Source: Welwitschia mirabilis (Eukaryota; Gnetophyta; Gnetopsida; Welwitschiales). From it: a DNA stretch of 42,474 nucleotides. Position 1 is the stretch's first letter; each line of letters begins with the position of its first letter. The notes beneath the pieces are model-generated. The model did not search any database. It worked only from the letters and a program-made list of their open reading frames with translations, and had not been told where the DNA came from. Positions 21,860 through 30,929 of the stretch are shown piece after piece. The position numbers and the translations under genes were made by a program. Location of the stretch: assembly GCA_051453625.1 (NCBI GenBank), contig JBOZIK010000001.1, positions 22,020,097 to 22,062,570 on the forward strand, in the 5' to 3' direction.

Positions 21860-22214
21860 TTACTTAGACAAGCCACCTCCACATATAATCCTAAACCTTA
21901 GCCAACTTTTGAACCTAAAAAAGATGAAGAAGATGATTTAAAAGGAAAATATATGAACAAGTAAAACAAGAACCATTTATTAAAATTTTGTACCTTTAAA
22001 AAAGGAAAAAAAATTTAAGCAGAGTACTTAAAAATCTTTAGGGAAGTAAAGATTAACATTTTCCTATTGGATGCTATGAAGAAAATCCCTTCATATGTAA
22101 AATTACTTTAAGATATATGCATAGTGAAGGAAAAAAATAAAGATTAAAAAATATTCTTACTTAACTTAACAAGAAAATGCCATAATGTAGAATAAAATTC
22201 CATCAAAGGTTTAG
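21860..22214 (+). pseudogene. Gypsy gag-protease linker region
   Basis: A frame with internal stops reads EYLKIFREVKINIFLLDAMK then KIPSYVKLL (22022-22112). This is the counterpart of the Athila-type string LLDAIKQIPxYAKFLKDLC that precedes the protease. An acidic/lysine-rich stretch (EPKKDEEDDLKGKY, about 21910-21955) lies upstream as in Athila relatives. The frame runs to 22214 and resumes at 23561 on the other side of the inserted 1.3-kb repeat. Confidence 0.7.
22206..22214 (+). repeat. Left target-site duplication of repeat copy A
   Basis: AAGGTTTAG, repeated at 23552-23560. With the preceding CA the identity spans 11 bp (22204-22214 and 23550-23560). Confidence 0.75.
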
Positions 22215-23551
22215 TGATCTTGGTTTTTTCTATCTCATAGATTGTGATCTATGGAAGATGTACCTTATCTATCAAGGTATAAGTAGTAGTTTTAAATAAG
22301 AAACTAAGGAATACTATTAAAGTATAGTTAACCCTAATTATAATTCTTTTAAAATGACTATAAAGATACTTTAGAGCCTATAAGGACTGATAAAGGTTTT
22401 AAAGGTAGGTTTAAATAAGAAGAGGATCTAGAGAAAAATTTAAAGGAGAATAAAAAAATCATTTCATAGATATCTCCTCCTAAAGATCAAGAATAACTGT
22501 TCATAAGAAAATTTATCATGCAAAGCCTAGTTAAGTAAGAGATCATTTACTAAGCATAACTTGGTTCCATAGATAAGCAACAAATTATTCACTACAAATT
22601 CTAAATGTGATGAAAGTACACTTAATGAAAATATTACATCTTACAATGAAATTTAAGAAAACACTAAGATAGTATGAAAGATATCATGTTTTAATATATT
22701 AATCATCTAAATCCAAAAAAAAAAAAAATTGAGAAAGAAACAAAAGAAAACATCCATGAGATGCTATTGTATAGACACTAATCTTAATTAAATTAAAGAT
22801 GAAAAGGTAAGGCAAATCAAATCCTAAGTAAAATCGCACTCGTCAATGATGCAAATACTATAGACAATACAAAATCACATATTAATATCTAAGATAAAGT
22901 ATGATAAATGCCATAAAATTTAGTCATTTCCTCATACCGAGAGAGGGATAAAGGAAGCTTATAACGTTATGATGAGGTAAGCCTTCATCATAGCCCTAAG
23001 GCTTCTATATCTAAAATGGTAGAGCTCTAATGGATGATAATGAATTACACTCTAACCATGATGAACTTTAAGCTTTATTATTAATCAAGGATGAATGAAA
23101 CATGAAGAATGTCTAATCCTTAAGGTAGTTTATGATTTTATAGCTCTCCTTAGGGTTTATGATATTCATTAATTTGTTCTTGTTATTAATAGATGGATAA
23201 GAATAGATCTTATTAGGTAGTAGGACATAAAAATGTACTCATTAGTTTCATGAACTAATTTAGCATTAGATCGTAAGGTTAATTTGTCAAATTCCCACTT
23301 GATTAACTTTTCCTTCTTTATGGCATCAATTTACTCTAGAATGCTAGTAATGCTAGTAGTCTAAATAGTGGCATCAATCCTTTTAAGTAGCTTGGCTCTA
23401 ATGAATTCTGAAAAGATAAGGATTAGTTGTAAATAAAAATTCAAAATTTAGTCATCCTTGATAAAACTTATAGTAATTAATATATAAGTATGATTAGAAA
23501 TAAATAATTATAAACATAAAATTTATAGCCTTAAAAATATATTACTTTACA
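22215..23551 (+). repeat. 1.3-kb inserted repeat, copy A (LTR-like ends)
   Basis: This 1337-bp block begins TGATCTTGG and ends TTTACA. It is flanked by the direct repeat AAGGTTTAG (22206-22214 and 23552-23560; the match extends to CAAAGGTTTAG if the terminal CA is shared). It splits the gypsy gag-protease frame, which continues without shift on the two sides once the block and one flank copy are set aside. A diverged second copy lies at about 24855-26181. TG...CA ends suggest a solo LTR, but 9-11 bp is longer than the usual 4-6-bp LTR duplication. No terminal inverted repeat or coding frame was seen. Confidence 0.75.
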
Positions 23552-23560
23552 AAGGTTTAG
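23552..23560 (+). repeat. Right target-site duplication of repeat copy A
   Basis: AAGGTTTAG, immediately right of the TTTACA end of copy A. The gypsy protease frame resumes within it. Confidence 0.75.
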
Positions 23561-24346
23561 AGGCCAAATATGTAAAAATTTTAAGTGGAATTTAACCACC
23601 AACAATTTCATGTGTTATAGGTAATAAGGAAATTGATAAATTCTTATTAGATATGAGATAGTTCAAAATTAAGATCATTCACATTATGTAAGGACTTAGT
23701 TTAAAGGGCTAAAGAAAGCTAACATAACTTGTTCATCACTTAACTAACACTCCCAAGGGAATAGTAGAAGATATTTTAATACAATTTGATAAATCTTACT
23801 ACCTCTTTAACTTTGAAGTTTTAGAGATGGAAGATAACCTAGCTGAGAGGATTTCATCTTATCTTAGAATGACCCTTCCCACTTATCTCTAGTTCTCTAA
23901 TCAACTATAGAAATGGAATAATAAAAATGTCCTTTGGAAATATGAATATAAAATTATAATTTTTAACATCATGAAAAAGAATTATTTGAATCATATAAAA
24001 GATCTTCAAGTTATTGAAATCGATGAAGTTGAAACTCTTAAGTTTTCATATCCTTAAAAAATCATCCACTATGTAAAACTCATGAAGAATTAAGACTTGT
24101 CATTCATAAAAATCGTAATTATGAACCATTAAAATAAAAATCTAAATTTTGAATCTTTATCATATATACCACAAAAACAACCTTCCACTAAAGAGTGTAT
24201 CTTTAATGTTAAACCTCTTCTTGAAGGTTTAAAATATGCATTTCTAAAAGATAATAATTCTTGTCTTATAGTTATCTTTGTAAAATTATTTACTTCTTAA
24301 GAAGAAGCCTGAGTTTACGTCCCCAAATAACATAAACATGTTATAT
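23561..24346 (+). pseudogene. Gypsy protease and protease-RT linker
   Basis: The frame reads PPTISCVIGNKEIDKFLLDM (about 23605-23665), the Athila-type protease start in which the catalytic D-S/T-G should follow. Here the Asp is present but the Gly position reads differently and a stop follows, so the active site is destroyed. TPKGIVEDILIQFDKSYY (about 23750-23805) matches the conserved (T/R)PKGIVEDVLVQVDKFYYP. Further on, VKPLLEGLKYAFLKDNN (about 24210-24260) matches the linker before RT (LKPLPxxLKYAFL). Several stops interrupt it. The SINE follows at 24363. Confidence 0.75.
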
Positions 24347-24362
24347 AGACTAGGCTATCTTT
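24347..24362 (+). repeat. SINE target-site duplication, left copy
   Basis: AGACTAGGCTATCTTT, repeated exactly at 24616-24631. Sixteen perfect bases is typical of L1-type endonuclease-mediated insertion. Confidence 0.9.
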
Positions 24363-24615
24363 TTTTGAAGAGATAGTGGGTAGGACATTTTTTGCACCAT
24401 ACAACTACCCAGTGGTGCTTGGGCTTATAGAATCTAAGCCATTTGTATTCCCCACTAATAGCGAATAGGTAATTTTTGTGCCACATAAATGCCCAACAAC
24501 ACCTGGGCTTACATAATCTATTCCGTTTGTATTTCATACCCTTGTTGGGATTTGAACTTTGGACCTCTAGGTTCATGTGTATGTGACCTTACCACTATGG
24601 GAAGTAGTCATTGAC
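24363..24615 (-). mobile_element. tRNA-derived SINE with duplicated body, flanked by 16-bp TSD
   Basis: The insertion is 253 bp between perfect 16-bp direct repeats. Read on the minus strand, its 5' end has RNA polymerase III promoter-like boxes: an A-box-like TAGTGGTAAGG (24587-24597) and a B box GTTCAAATCC (24548-24557, consensus GWTCRANNC), in the order and spacing of a tRNA-derived head. The 3' end is a short A-run next to the target duplication. The body consists of two diverged tandem halves of about 85 bp (24456-24540 and 24371-24454), both containing versions of GGGCTTA..GAATCTA and TTTGTATTCC. A 73-codon minus-strand frame across it (24355-24576) is accidental. The SINE lies in the RT region of an old gypsy element and is younger than it. 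The family name is not known to me. Confidence 0.85.
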
Positions 24616-24631
24616 AGACTAGGCTATCTTT
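24616..24631 (+). repeat. SINE target-site duplication, right copy
   Basis: AGACTAGGCTATCTTT, identical to 24347-24362. The gypsy RT frame resumes from here. Confidence 0.9.
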
Positions 24632-24858
24632 GATTTGAAAGAAATCAGACCAATTATATGTATGCATAAAATTCATTTAGAAAAACATGCTAAACCTTGT
24701 ATAGAGTCTCAACATAGAATTCATTCTCATATGAAATTAATAGTGATGAAATGAGTTCTTAAATTTATAGATGCTAATATTATCTTATCTAATTTCTAAT
24801 ACTTAATAAATAATCCTAACACAAACTCTCCCTAAGAAATATAAAATCGCTATAGTCT
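24632..24858 (+). pseudogene. Gypsy reverse transcriptase, N-terminal part
   Basis: The plus-strand frame reads FDLKEIRPIICMHKIHLEKH and then KPCIESQHRIHSHMKLIVMK, followed after one stop by KFIDANIILSN. This matches the Athila-type RT start (DLKGISPxICMHKIxLEExxKP...VMKEVxKLLDAGIIYPIS). A following stretch TLPKKYKIAIV (about 24820-24855) matches VVPKKxGxxVV. The frame is then lost where repeat copy B starts; the RT palm with its catalytic aspartates is not found afterwards. Confidence 0.8.
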
Positions 24859-26181
24859 TATACCTTGACTTTTGTACTAGGTTATAATTTATGAAAGATG
24901 TGTTATATCTGTGAGATTATAGATAGTAGTTTTAAATATCAAACTAGGACATTCTATTGTAGTATTATTAATTATAATTGTTCTTCTCTCATAGAGACTA
25001 TAAAGATACTTTAGAGCTTATAAGAACTGATAAATGTTTTAAGGTAGATTTGAGTACAAAGAAGATATGGAAAGTAATTAAAGAAAAGTTTTACTCAGTG
25101 AAATATCTCCTCTTAAAAACTAGGAATAATTATTCATTATAAAATCTATTACACAAACCTAGCCAACTAAGAGATAATTCACTAAGTACAATTTACTATT
25201 ATAGATAAGCAATAAATTGTTCATTAGAAATTTGAATTTAATAAAAGTAAAGTAATGAAAATGTTATAATGAAATGTATGAAAAACAACATGAAAGATAT
25301 CATAACCTAATATATCAATCCTCAAAACCATATAAAGCATTTAAGGAACACAACTAAAAAGAAATATAAAAGAGCATTTAGAATGTACTATTGCATACTT
25401 GGTAATCTTAATTGAATTAAAGAGGGAAAAGTAAAATAAATATACTCATACATTAAAATGCATTCATAAATAATTAAAATACTATTAAGAATACTAAATT
25501 AAAGATTAAGATCTAGGGCAAATCATGACAAATGCCACATGAGTCAATCATTTCTCATACCCAATAAGAAAGAAAGAAGGCTTAGGATCTAATAATAAGA
25601 CGAATCCTCATGATAGCCATTGGAATAATAAACATGAAATGCATATTTATAATGGATGATGATAAATAATGCTCTAATGATAGCAAATTCCAAGATTCAT
25701 GATTAATTAAGAAGTGAAGGATAAAGGATGAAGGATGCTTAACCATTAAGGTCTCCTATTCCTTTACTCCTCTCCTTAAAGCTGAATATATCTATTGGTT
25801 TGTCCTTATTACCAACAGATGGGTGGTAATGGATCTTCTTAGGCTATAGGACATAGGTATATAGTTCCTAGTCTTTTAAAATTTGTTTAGCTTTGGGATT
25901 GTAAAGTTAATTTATCAATTTATCATTTGTTTAGCTTATTCCCCTTCATAGAACCAACTTATCCCTAGAAAGTTGGTGGCACCAATAGTCTAAACAATAA
26001 CATTATTACCTTTAATTTATTAAGATCTAATGAAGTTTAGGTATCTTAGATTAACTTGTAAATAAATTTTTGGAAGTTAGTTTTGCTTAATNNNNNNNNN
26101 NNNNNNNNNNNNNNNNNNNATAATTAAAGATAAATTGATAATAAACATGAAATTTATAGCCTTCAAACATTTAAGTTTAAA
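24855..26181 (+). repeat. 1.3-kb repeat, copy B
   Basis: This block aligns collinearly with copy A (22215-23551) at an offset of about 2640 bp. Examples are TAGTAGTTTTAAATA at 22286 and 24926 and ACTATAAAGATACTTTAGAGC at 22358 and 24998. It ends TTTAAACA, comparable to TTTACA in copy A. The start is blurred to within about 10 bp. A 28-N gap lies inside it. No target-site duplication could be matched, and gypsy RT does not resume on its right. It may be an LTR of a longer element or mark a rearrangement. Confidence 0.7.
26092..26119. other. Assembly gap (28 N)
   Basis: Undetermined bases within repeat copy B. Confidence 0.95.
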
Positions 26182-26680
26182 CACACCTCCTAACTAATCA
26201 TTTCTAGTTCCTTAGTAGATTTCTACCATGAAGTGTTATAAAGACTATCTTGAAACTCATAAATTTTACATTTCTTATTCATGTAACATATTCATAAGTA
26301 AACTCATAAGCATTAAGAAGATAATAATTCTTTAATTAATAGTTGTATGTCAAAACATTTAGCTTAACTTATTAAATTTCAAAAGTTTAAAAATCAAATT
26401 CACCATAAAATATTCATGTCTTTTATCATTTTTCAATTTTAAAAAACTTTTAAGTAAAGAGAATGTATGATTTCTACATAATTCGAATGATATTTAATGA
26501 AATTTTAAAAAAGCTAATGTTGATTTTCACCCATCTATTCAAGTCAATGTAGACATTTTTTTTGATGTTTAAATTAAGGTAGAAAGTTAGAAAATATCAC
26601 ATAAAGTCATATAAAAAGAAATAAAATCAAACATTTTAAGATTACTTAAAACTAAGATAATGAGAAGTATTGGAAGGCCA
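26182..26680. other. AT-rich stretch, no recognised gene
   Basis: A short AT-rich segment between repeat copy B and the LINE. It was examined for continuation of the gypsy RT and for a primer-binding site after an LTR; neither was seen. Confidence 0.4.
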
Positions 26681-27289
26681 TGAGAAGCTTATGGATGGGG
26701 GTTTCAAAGTTTAGGAGGTAAGGTTAGGGATTTTCTATGTAGGAGCCACCTATCAGTAATGACAGGGTGTGCTACTAGATGTGTTTATAGGTTTAAAACT
26801 ATTAGTTGCTAATTAGGATTATGTATATTTTGTTTTTTCAAGCATTAGACAAGGAGTTTAGAGTTGTTATCATGTATGAAGAAGGTGTCCCAGTTCTTGT
26901 AAGGGAATACCATCATCTTCTTTATGACTAATCAAGTAAATTTTAAAGCAGAGTTGAAGTTTTACTTTTCTCTTTTAGGATGATTTATTTTACTTGGGAC
27001 CCATTCACATTTAGACCTAATAAGTTCTTAGTTTAACATGAAATGAAAGGGGAATAAAGTTAAAGTTATAGCTTTGTCTAAAAGTCTTTTACTCTTTCAT
27101 TTTCAATTGGATATAGATAGAGACATGGCCTTAGCAGAGGGGCCTTGATTCTTTGGAGCATAGGGTCTTGCCTTATCTTCTTGGAAACTTGGGCTCAATA
27201 TGATCATAACCTATTTGATAATATGCTAATATGGATTAGAATCCTTAACTTCCCAATCGAGTTTTGATAGGGGTATGCTAGAACAAGTA

Positions 27290-27640
27290 TTTAAGAGCTT
27301 CCATAAGTTAATAAAGATAGACCATTCCATGGTGAAGACCTTCCATTTTGTCCTAGCATGATTATATGTCTAGACCACATTTGCAAATACAGAGAGAATT
27401 AAATAGGTGCAATTTTAATCAAAGTAGGGTACAAAATCTTGATAATGGAATACGAAAAAATACCAGCCTTTTGCAAGTATTGTGAAAACTAGGAACACTT
27501 GGAGAGATTTTGTAGAATCAAAAAAAGAAAATGTTCCTTTTTCATAAAGGAAAAACATGACGAGAAAGACCATAAAAGAAAATATTATGTAGATTCTATG
27601 AAAAATTAGGTGACATGGAAAGTTAATGTGACACTGAGAT
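27290..27640 (+). pseudogene. LINE ORF1 remnant (DUF4283-like end plus CCHC zinc knuckle)
   Basis: The frame reads IPAFCKYCEN, stop, EHLERFCRI: Cys-x2-Cys-x4-His-x4-Cys at 27472-27513, with one stop between the second Cys and the His. Plant LINE ORF1 proteins have this knuckle just after a conserved (Y/F)EN(L/I)PxFCxxCG stretch, and here EYEKIPAFC fits. Upstream, TTFANTERIK resembles ATANRTRP of the DUF4283-associated region. A lysine-rich tail follows. The role in an intact element is RNA binding in the retrotransposition particle. Confidence 0.7.
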
Positions 27641-28229
27641 AAAGAAATAGTAAATGAAGAAAAAGAATGGGTAAACGTTGGTAGTGTTTAACAATAAGAA
27701 ATATGAAGTCCTTAGGGTCTGAAAAAACCCAAATATCAAAGATCAAGAAGCTACTAAAGTAGAGAAGAAGATTAATAATATTTCCAATTTTCTACAGAAG
27801 AATGAGATTATTCCATCATAGAATAGTCCAATAGAAAACTATCTAAGATGAAGATAAGGAGGAAGATTTCTTACTAGTCAAGAGGCATGACTTACATAAT
27901 ACAAGAGGTAGGATCAAAAATCAGGAAAAGAAAAAAATAAAAATGAATTTGATAAATAAATTACAGACTACTCTAAAAGACGTGATTAAAAAGCATAACA
28001 ACTACAAGAAAAAATATAATAAGTATGCTCTTATGAAATATAAGGAGAATGAAAACCACCTTTAAAAAAAAAAAAAAACTTCTTTATATTTTTCACTAAT
28101 TCAAAGGAGGCCTAGTGTGTATTTAAGAAACCAAAATTATAGCCTCCTAAAATTATAGATTTCTCTAGCATTGGAAGAATGCATATGTAGTAAGCTCAAG
28201 AAGAGAAAGGGCACTTTTAGTAGCTAGTA

Positions 28230-28900
28230 AAATTCCATTCAAGATTATTGATCATGATATATGGTACATTAATGTTGCTTTGAAGGATATTATTATAAAC
28301 AACTATTATGGTTCAAAAAAGCCTAGTACCTATATAACCTTGATTACAAAAATGATCGAGAAATTTTGAGATAAAAAATAAATCTTGATTGGAGACTTTA
28401 ATTAGTCTTACATCATTAAAATAAGTAGGGGAGCGAAGATTAGAACCAGTGAGAGGCTAAGAAGTTTCTAGATATTACTTTAAAAAAACAATTTGTATGA
28501 TCTAAATTTAATCAATACCAAGCATAATTAGTCAAATAGAAGATAGGGAACACATAAAATTCTAACAAGGATTTACAGAGCTTGGATAGAAAAAGGGTAG
28601 CTACCACTGTACCATGTATGCTACACAGTCTTCTAAGAATAAGATCTAACCAGATACCTATACTCCTATAAATAGAGATAAATCTACCCTACCATGATAG
28701 CTTTAAGCTAAATCGGTATTATAGTTAAGGATATATTTAAGAGTCATATAGAAGTCATGACCCTTGTAATTTTTTTTAGGGGGGGCCTTCGATAGCCTTT
28801 AAGAATTCCTTAAAGGACTAAACAAGTAAAGATAAGTGGTCCTTTAAAGCTAGGATGCTACAGTTGCTAAACTAGCTTGTTAATCTTCAAGAAGAGGAGG
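28230..28900 (+). pseudogene. LINE ORF2 endonuclease remnant
   Basis: The frame reads DIWYINVALKDIIINNYYGS (about 28255-28315), resembling the xxxxNVY.P region of L1 endonucleases, then ILIGDFN at 28382-28402. ILIGDFN corresponds to the WxxxGDFN metal-binding motif of exonuclease-endonuclease-phosphatase enzymes. RSFxILL follows, like the LxxFxxxL that comes after it. Numerous stops interrupt the rest. In an active L1 this domain nicks target DNA. Confidence 0.65.
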
Positions 28901-28919
28901 AAATGGATCTAGTTAAGGA

Positions 28920-30530
28920 AAATAATAAAATAGAGATTCAATTTGACCTTTATAACTTATGCAAGAATAAGAAGTACTAATGGAAGCAGAGATCAAGAGT
29001 GAAATGGATTAAAGAGGGGAAGAGGCATGCTAAATTCTTCGTTTATCAAGCTAAGTATCATTTATAAGAAAATCATATTAGAAGACCAAGGAAAGGGGAT
29101 TGTAATGTAGTGGAGGAAATGGAGATTACTATAACCTTTGAAGTCTATCTTAGAGATTTATGAACCAAGATAAATCCCCCCTTTCCAAATACATTAATGT
29201 TTACAAGGTTATCAATTCAGAGGATCAAAATCTTCTTTTGTATCCTTTTTCTATCTATTAAACAAATAAAGTAATCTATAATATGAAAAATAATATAAGT
29301 CCTAAACTAAATGGCTAGCCAACAAAATTCTATAAAAAGTTCCTTCCTTAATTGAAGTAGAATGTTACTAACATGGTAAATAATATGATCCAGAAGGATA
29401 TAATAAATAAGAAGAGTAATTATGCAAATATCACAATGATTCTTAAAAAGCAGGATGTTATTGCCTCCCTGGACTTCTATTCCATTGACATCTATAATGT
29501 TATATATAGGATTATAATAAAGGGCTTGGTTTGTAAGATAATCCCATTACTACTAAATCTTATCAATCCTAACTAAGTAGGTTTTGTTAAATCAAGATAT
29601 ATTTAATATCAGATTATTCTGAATCATGAGCTTATTCATACTTTCAAAACATACAGATTCTTGTTGATGTTCATTAAATTGGATATAGCCAAGGTTCATG
29701 AATCAATAAACCAAGAAACCCTCAAATAGATTCTTATTAAAAACATATTTCAAGAATAAATAGTAAGATTACGTATTAACCTATAAAAGATAGTCAGGTT
29801 TCCAGTTAAAATGGATGGCAATGGTTACAATTTCTCTCATTATCTAGATGGCTAAGTAAGGGGATCCCATTATTACCCTACCGTTTCATTTTGGTTATGA
29901 ACATAATGAACAAATTCCTAAAGAAACACTAAATTAAAGGAATTATAATTAGAGAATAACTATTTTTCAATAATCATTATGCAAATGATATCATGATAAA
30001 TATTAAACAATAAGAGAGGGTACTAGGACTAGGTTGAAGTACTTTAACGATACAATAAGTCTTATCATAAATGAGGATAAATTTAAAGTACATTTCTTTA
30101 ACCTAAGAAGTAGTTGTAAGCATATTATTATGAATTATATGGGAATCAAGAAAGGGGAATAGAGAAATTACAATGAAAAATTAACATAAAATAGAAATTT
30201 GGAAGTCGTTCCTATAAAATATAAAAAAATGGTATTTAATGTGGAGCAACCAATTCTTATCCATGAAATCCAAAGCACTATTACTCAATACGCATGTCAT
30301 CTCTATGAATTGACTACATGGGATCATTATCACCATACTCAAGAAGGTGTACTAACTCCTTAATAGTAGTTTTAGAAGGTTCTTTTAATTGGAAAGGAAA
30401 GATAAAAAAACAAATTAACCTAATACAATGGAAAAAAATCAACAAACCTAAAGAGTCAAGTGAGTTGGGTATTCAAAATATTGAAGATATAATGTTAATA
30501 GAGTATTTCAGCATATGAAAAAGATTAGAT
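28920..30530 (+). pseudogene. LINE ORF2 reverse transcriptase remnant
   Basis: Landmarks in order are WKQRSRVKWIKEGKRHAKFF (28981-29040; L1 consensus WxQRSRxxWLxxGDxNTKFFH), ITMILKK then DFYSIDIYNVIYRII (29435-29515; consensus IxLIPKK...DFRPISLxNVxYKII), then LLLNLINPN and GFVKSR (LIxxxQxGFVxGR), and FIKLDIAKVHESI (29673-29710; FKLDxxKAxDxV). The catalytic F/YADD box reads YAND at 29978-29989, so the first Asp is replaced by Asn through a G-to-A change. INLIQWKKINKPKESSELGI (30410-30470) matches the WxxVCxPKxxGGLGI region. Several stops and frame changes make it non-functional. Confidence 0.8.
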
Positions 30531-30836
30531 GAAGGTAAGGCAATATAGGCCACTTGATGACCACCAAATATACTAACCCAGATGCAACTTATGGGAAAAG
30601 ATTAATTTTATGGAAACATCTAAAATGTTAAAGGTAAGTTGGAGAATCTTAGAGTTTCTCCTAATTAGAATAATAAAAGGATTCTAATGGCTAAATATGG
30701 AAAAGAAAAAGGCACTAAGATCCTATGAAAAGTTATCCTTCTAAGAAAGATTAAGATCTTTATTTAGCTCCTAAATAAGAGGGTCATACTTACAACTGAT
30801 AAGCCATAAAAACTAAAATTGTAGTTTAATAATATA

Positions 30837-30905
30837 TGCGTCCTTTGTAACAAGAAGGGAAAATCCATCCTCCATATGTTTAGCAAGTGTGAGTGGATAA
30901 GGTAG
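30837..30905 (+). pseudogene. LINE C-terminal zinc finger (zf-RVT-like)
   Basis: The frame reads CVLCNKKGKSILHMFSKCEW: Cys-x2-Cys-x8-His-x4-Cys, matching the zf-RVT finger (CxxCxxxxExxxHLFxxC) found at the end of plant LINE ORF2 proteins. All four ligands are intact. Confidence 0.8.
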
Positions 30906-30929
30906 ATTATAACATGCTTGCATGCTAAT

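Larger units (their letters stand above)
21790..24858 (+). mobile_element. Athila/Tat-type Ty3/gypsy fragment with nested insertions
   Basis: Protein landmarks occur in gag-pol order on the plus strand: the gag-protease linker (22022-22135), protease (23552-23900), the linker before RT (24200-24300) and the first part of RT (24640-24858). They are separated by a 1.3-kb repeat (22215-23551) and a SINE (24363-24615). The RT reading is lost where a second copy of the 1.3-kb repeat begins, and the rest of RT, RNase H and integrase is not found to its right. It is a different subfamily from the gypsy element at 33.2-40.6 kb, since the linker sequences differ clearly. Neither LTR was identified. 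Confidence 0.75.
26680..30920 (+). mobile_element. Decayed plant L1-type LINE
   Basis: On the plus strand the full order of plant L1 domains can be followed despite many stops: ORF1 with a CCHC knuckle (27472-27513), an endonuclease motif (28382-28402), the pre-RT segment (28981-29060), RT (29340-30000), the thumb/connection region (30240-30500) and the C-terminal zinc finger (30837-30890). Boundaries are approximate. The 5' end is taken as the start of ORF1-like sequence and the 3' end as the last recognisable domain. A 12-A run at 31591-31602 might be the old poly(A) tail, but no flanking target-site duplication was found. The element cannot encode an active protein. Confidence 0.85.

Noticed and set aside
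24355-24576. 73-codon minus-strand frame with Cys/Trp/Lys-rich halves
   Set aside because: It lies wholly within the SINE and one target duplication. The repeated look comes from the two SINE body halves.
24540-24600. Possible tRNA gene (A- and B-box-like strings)
   Set aside because: No cloverleaf or acceptor stem. The boxes belong to a SINE head with flanking target duplication.
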